A stretch of DNA of 64,000 nucleotides, taken from Castanea sativa (taxonomy: Eukaryota > Streptophyta > Magnoliopsida > Fagales > Fagaceae). The notes beneath the pieces were generated by a model. The model saw nothing but the letters and a program-made list of their open reading frames with translations. It had not been told where the DNA came from and did no database searches. Positions 62,296 to 64,000 of this stretch are shown one piece after another. Both the position numbers and the translations under genes were made by a program. The DNA lies in assembly GCF_040712315.1 (NCBI RefSeq), contig NC_134020.1:52003751-52067750 (forward strand), in the 5' to 3' direction. Positions within the stretch are counted from its first letter, which is position 1; each line of letters begins with the position of its first letter.

Positions 62296-64000
62296 TAAGT
62301 CTTTGGTGATCAAAGCCGAAGACTCGACTTCTGTCTGATGCAGTACTACAGCCGATATGCACTGTCTGGCTACCGATTGGCTGCCGAGGATTTCCTCAAC
62401 ACATTCTCCCGAGGGGAATTTAACTTTAACATGTAAGGTAGAGGAGACGGCTCCGAGCGCATGCAGCCAAGGCCTGGCAAGGATGGCTGTATATGGAGAG
62501 TACGCATCAACCACAATGAAGTCCACCTCCACCGTTTCTGAGCCGGATTGAACGGACAAACGGATCTGTCCCTTCGGCACAACGGCTCTTCCTTCAAAGC
62601 TTATAAGTGGCGAATCGTAAGGAGTAAGGTCTTCCAACTTCAACCTTAACCCCTTAAATAGATCAGGGTACATGATATCTGCACCGCTGCCCTGGTCTAT
62701 CATCACCCTTCTCACGTCATAGTTCCCTATTCTGAGGGTAACCACAAGAGCATCGTCGTGGGGCTGGATAGTCCCTACCTTATCCTCTTCCGAGAAATCT
62801 AAGACGGGCAAAGTGCCCTTCAACCTCTTCGGCCTGTGACCCACATCCTCGGTCTGGGGATGGGAAACCGCCATCACCCTAGTGGGACCTGAGCCGGTAC
62901 TGCCAGGGGCAGCGAAGATAACATTAATTGTTCCTAATGCTGGCCGAGATGTATTGTTCCTCTGGTTGTTTGAGCCAACTTGACTGACCTGCCCAGTGGG
63001 CTGACACAAGTGCTGCTTTAACTTTCCCTCACTGACGAGCTGCTCCAGATGGTTCCACAGGGTCCGACAGTTCTCGGTAGAGTGGCCCACATCCCGGTGG
63101 TACTGGCAAAAGAGGTTGTGATTCCTCTTCGCGGGGTCTCCTGCCATCTTATCAGGCCATTTAAAGAAGGGTTCCTTACGAACTTTCTCCAGCAGCTGAT
63201 GTACTGGTTCCCGGAATACAGTGTTCACGGCCTGAGGGGCTGCCGAGGCGGACTGTCCAACGTAATCTCTCCTCGGCCTGTTATTGTGATATCTGTCCGA
63301 CCTGAAATCCCTTCTCTCCTGCGGGATAACCTTCTCCTTTCCCTTTCCTTGCTGTTGGTCTTCCTCCACTCTCTTATACTCGTCAATACGGTCCATGAGG
63401 CGACATACACTGCGAACAGGCTTTTTAGTCAAAGACTTTCTCAGGTCGTGATCAGTAGGGAGGCCTACCTTAAAGGTATTAAGCGCCACCTCATCAAAGT
63501 CGCCATCTATTTCATTAAACATCTCCCAGTAACGATCGGAGTATGCTTTCAACGTCTCCCCTTCCCTCATGGTCATGGATAACAGCGAGTCCAATGGCCG
63601 AGGAACTCTGCTACACGTGATGAACCGTGAAGCGAATGCCCTAGTAAGCTCCCCAAACGAACTTATAGACCCCGACTTAAGGCCGTTGAACCACCTCATA
63701 GCAACAAGTCCTAGACTAGAGGGGAAAACTTTGCACATCAGGGTCTCGTTGTGAAAGTGCACCGCCATCCTCTAGTTAAAGTGACTCACATGCTCCACCG
63801 GATCAGTCCGGGCATTATAGATAGTGAAAGTGGGCTGGGTAAACCTTCTGGGAAGCCTTCCTTTCTCAATCCTCCGTGCAAATGGAGACTTGGAGAGCTG
63901 GTGCAACGCCCTACTCATAGCATCGTTGCCTATGCCCCTAGAACGACGCTTCTTACGTCTGTGAGTTGGCTGGTCGCCCTCCTCACCGGAGGATGTTGCA
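62293..64000 (-). pseudogene. gag-protease of E2, one nonsense codon, incomplete at window end
   Basis: The frame is open from 63768 down to the UAG at 62293 and matches E1 gag-protease: gag domain, C-x2-H-x4-H-x4-C knuckle (CQYHRDVGHSTENC), protease DQGSGADI. At 63772-63774 a TAG replaces CAG (Gln in HFNQR). Homology to the gag N-terminus continues from 63775 to the window end. Confidence 0.9.

Larger units (their letters stand above)
53521..64000 (-). mobile_element. Tat-type Ty3/gypsy element E2, incomplete at window end
   Basis: Same family, orientation and gene order as E1. The 3' LTR is at 53521-54268, followed by the polypurine tract (54269 on), antisense gene, 152-bp tandem array, integrase, RNase H domains, RT and gag-protease. 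The 5' LTR and start of gag lie beyond 64000. ATATC at 53516-53520 should recur beyond the far LTR if it is the target duplication. Three nonsense codons in gag-pol and an altered integrase residue make it inactive. Confidence 0.93.

Overview
The window is plant nuclear DNA. It is AT-rich with long (GA)n, (TA)n and poly-A tracts. Its genes have many short GT-AG introns, and it carries Ty3/gypsy elements, tRNA-derived SINEs and small inverted-repeat elements. The gene families and Tat-type retrotransposons suggest a woody eudicot; a Fagaceae-like genome is my guess only and is not proved by the sequence.

Layout: 0.3-2.6 kb is a decayed Tat-type LTR-retrotransposon end. 5.3-9.6 kb is an intact 10-exon class 3 aldehyde dehydrogenase gene (copy A, minus strand). 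9.6-16.9 kb is repeat-rich intergenic DNA. 16,883-28,648 is one full-length Tat-type Ty3/gypsy element (E1, coding strand minus) with two LTRs and a 5-bp target duplication. 30.8-34.2 kb is the tandem paralogue of the aldehyde dehydrogenase (copy B), with the same 10-exon structure and the same predicted length of 491 residues. 34.2-40.1 kb is intergenic, with a 46-bp perfect palindrome, a LINE-type RNase H fragment and small inverted-repeat elements. 40.1-45.0 kb is a pseudogene of the double-GTPase Der/EngA that has lost its second GTPase domain. 48.2-53.3 kb is an intact 10-exon gene for an organellar tRNA 2-thiouridylase (MnmA/TRMU type, 550 residues). From 53,521 to the window end runs a second Tat-type element (E2), same family and orientation as E1, whose far LTR lies outside.

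The two aldehyde dehydrogenase genes are a tandem duplication later separated by E1. A third, lost unit is hinted at by a copy of copy A's upstream DNA lying beyond its 3' end. The thiouridylase gene has an E2 LTR, in the same transcriptional orientation, 233 bp upstream of its start codon.

The retrotransposons are the most unusual part. Both carry (i) gag-protease and pol in one frame separated by a single UAG in a UAG-CAG-UUA context, matching the tobacco-mosaic-type readthrough signal; (ii) a second, antisense, intron-containing gene between the integrase end and the 3' LTR, encoding a plant 'putative gypsy-type transposon' domain followed by acidic/proline-rich and coiled-coil parts; and (iii) a 151/152-bp tandem array where the sense and antisense genes converge. 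Each copy is inactivated by its own lesions, several of them CAG-to-TAG changes of the kind left by cytosine methylation.
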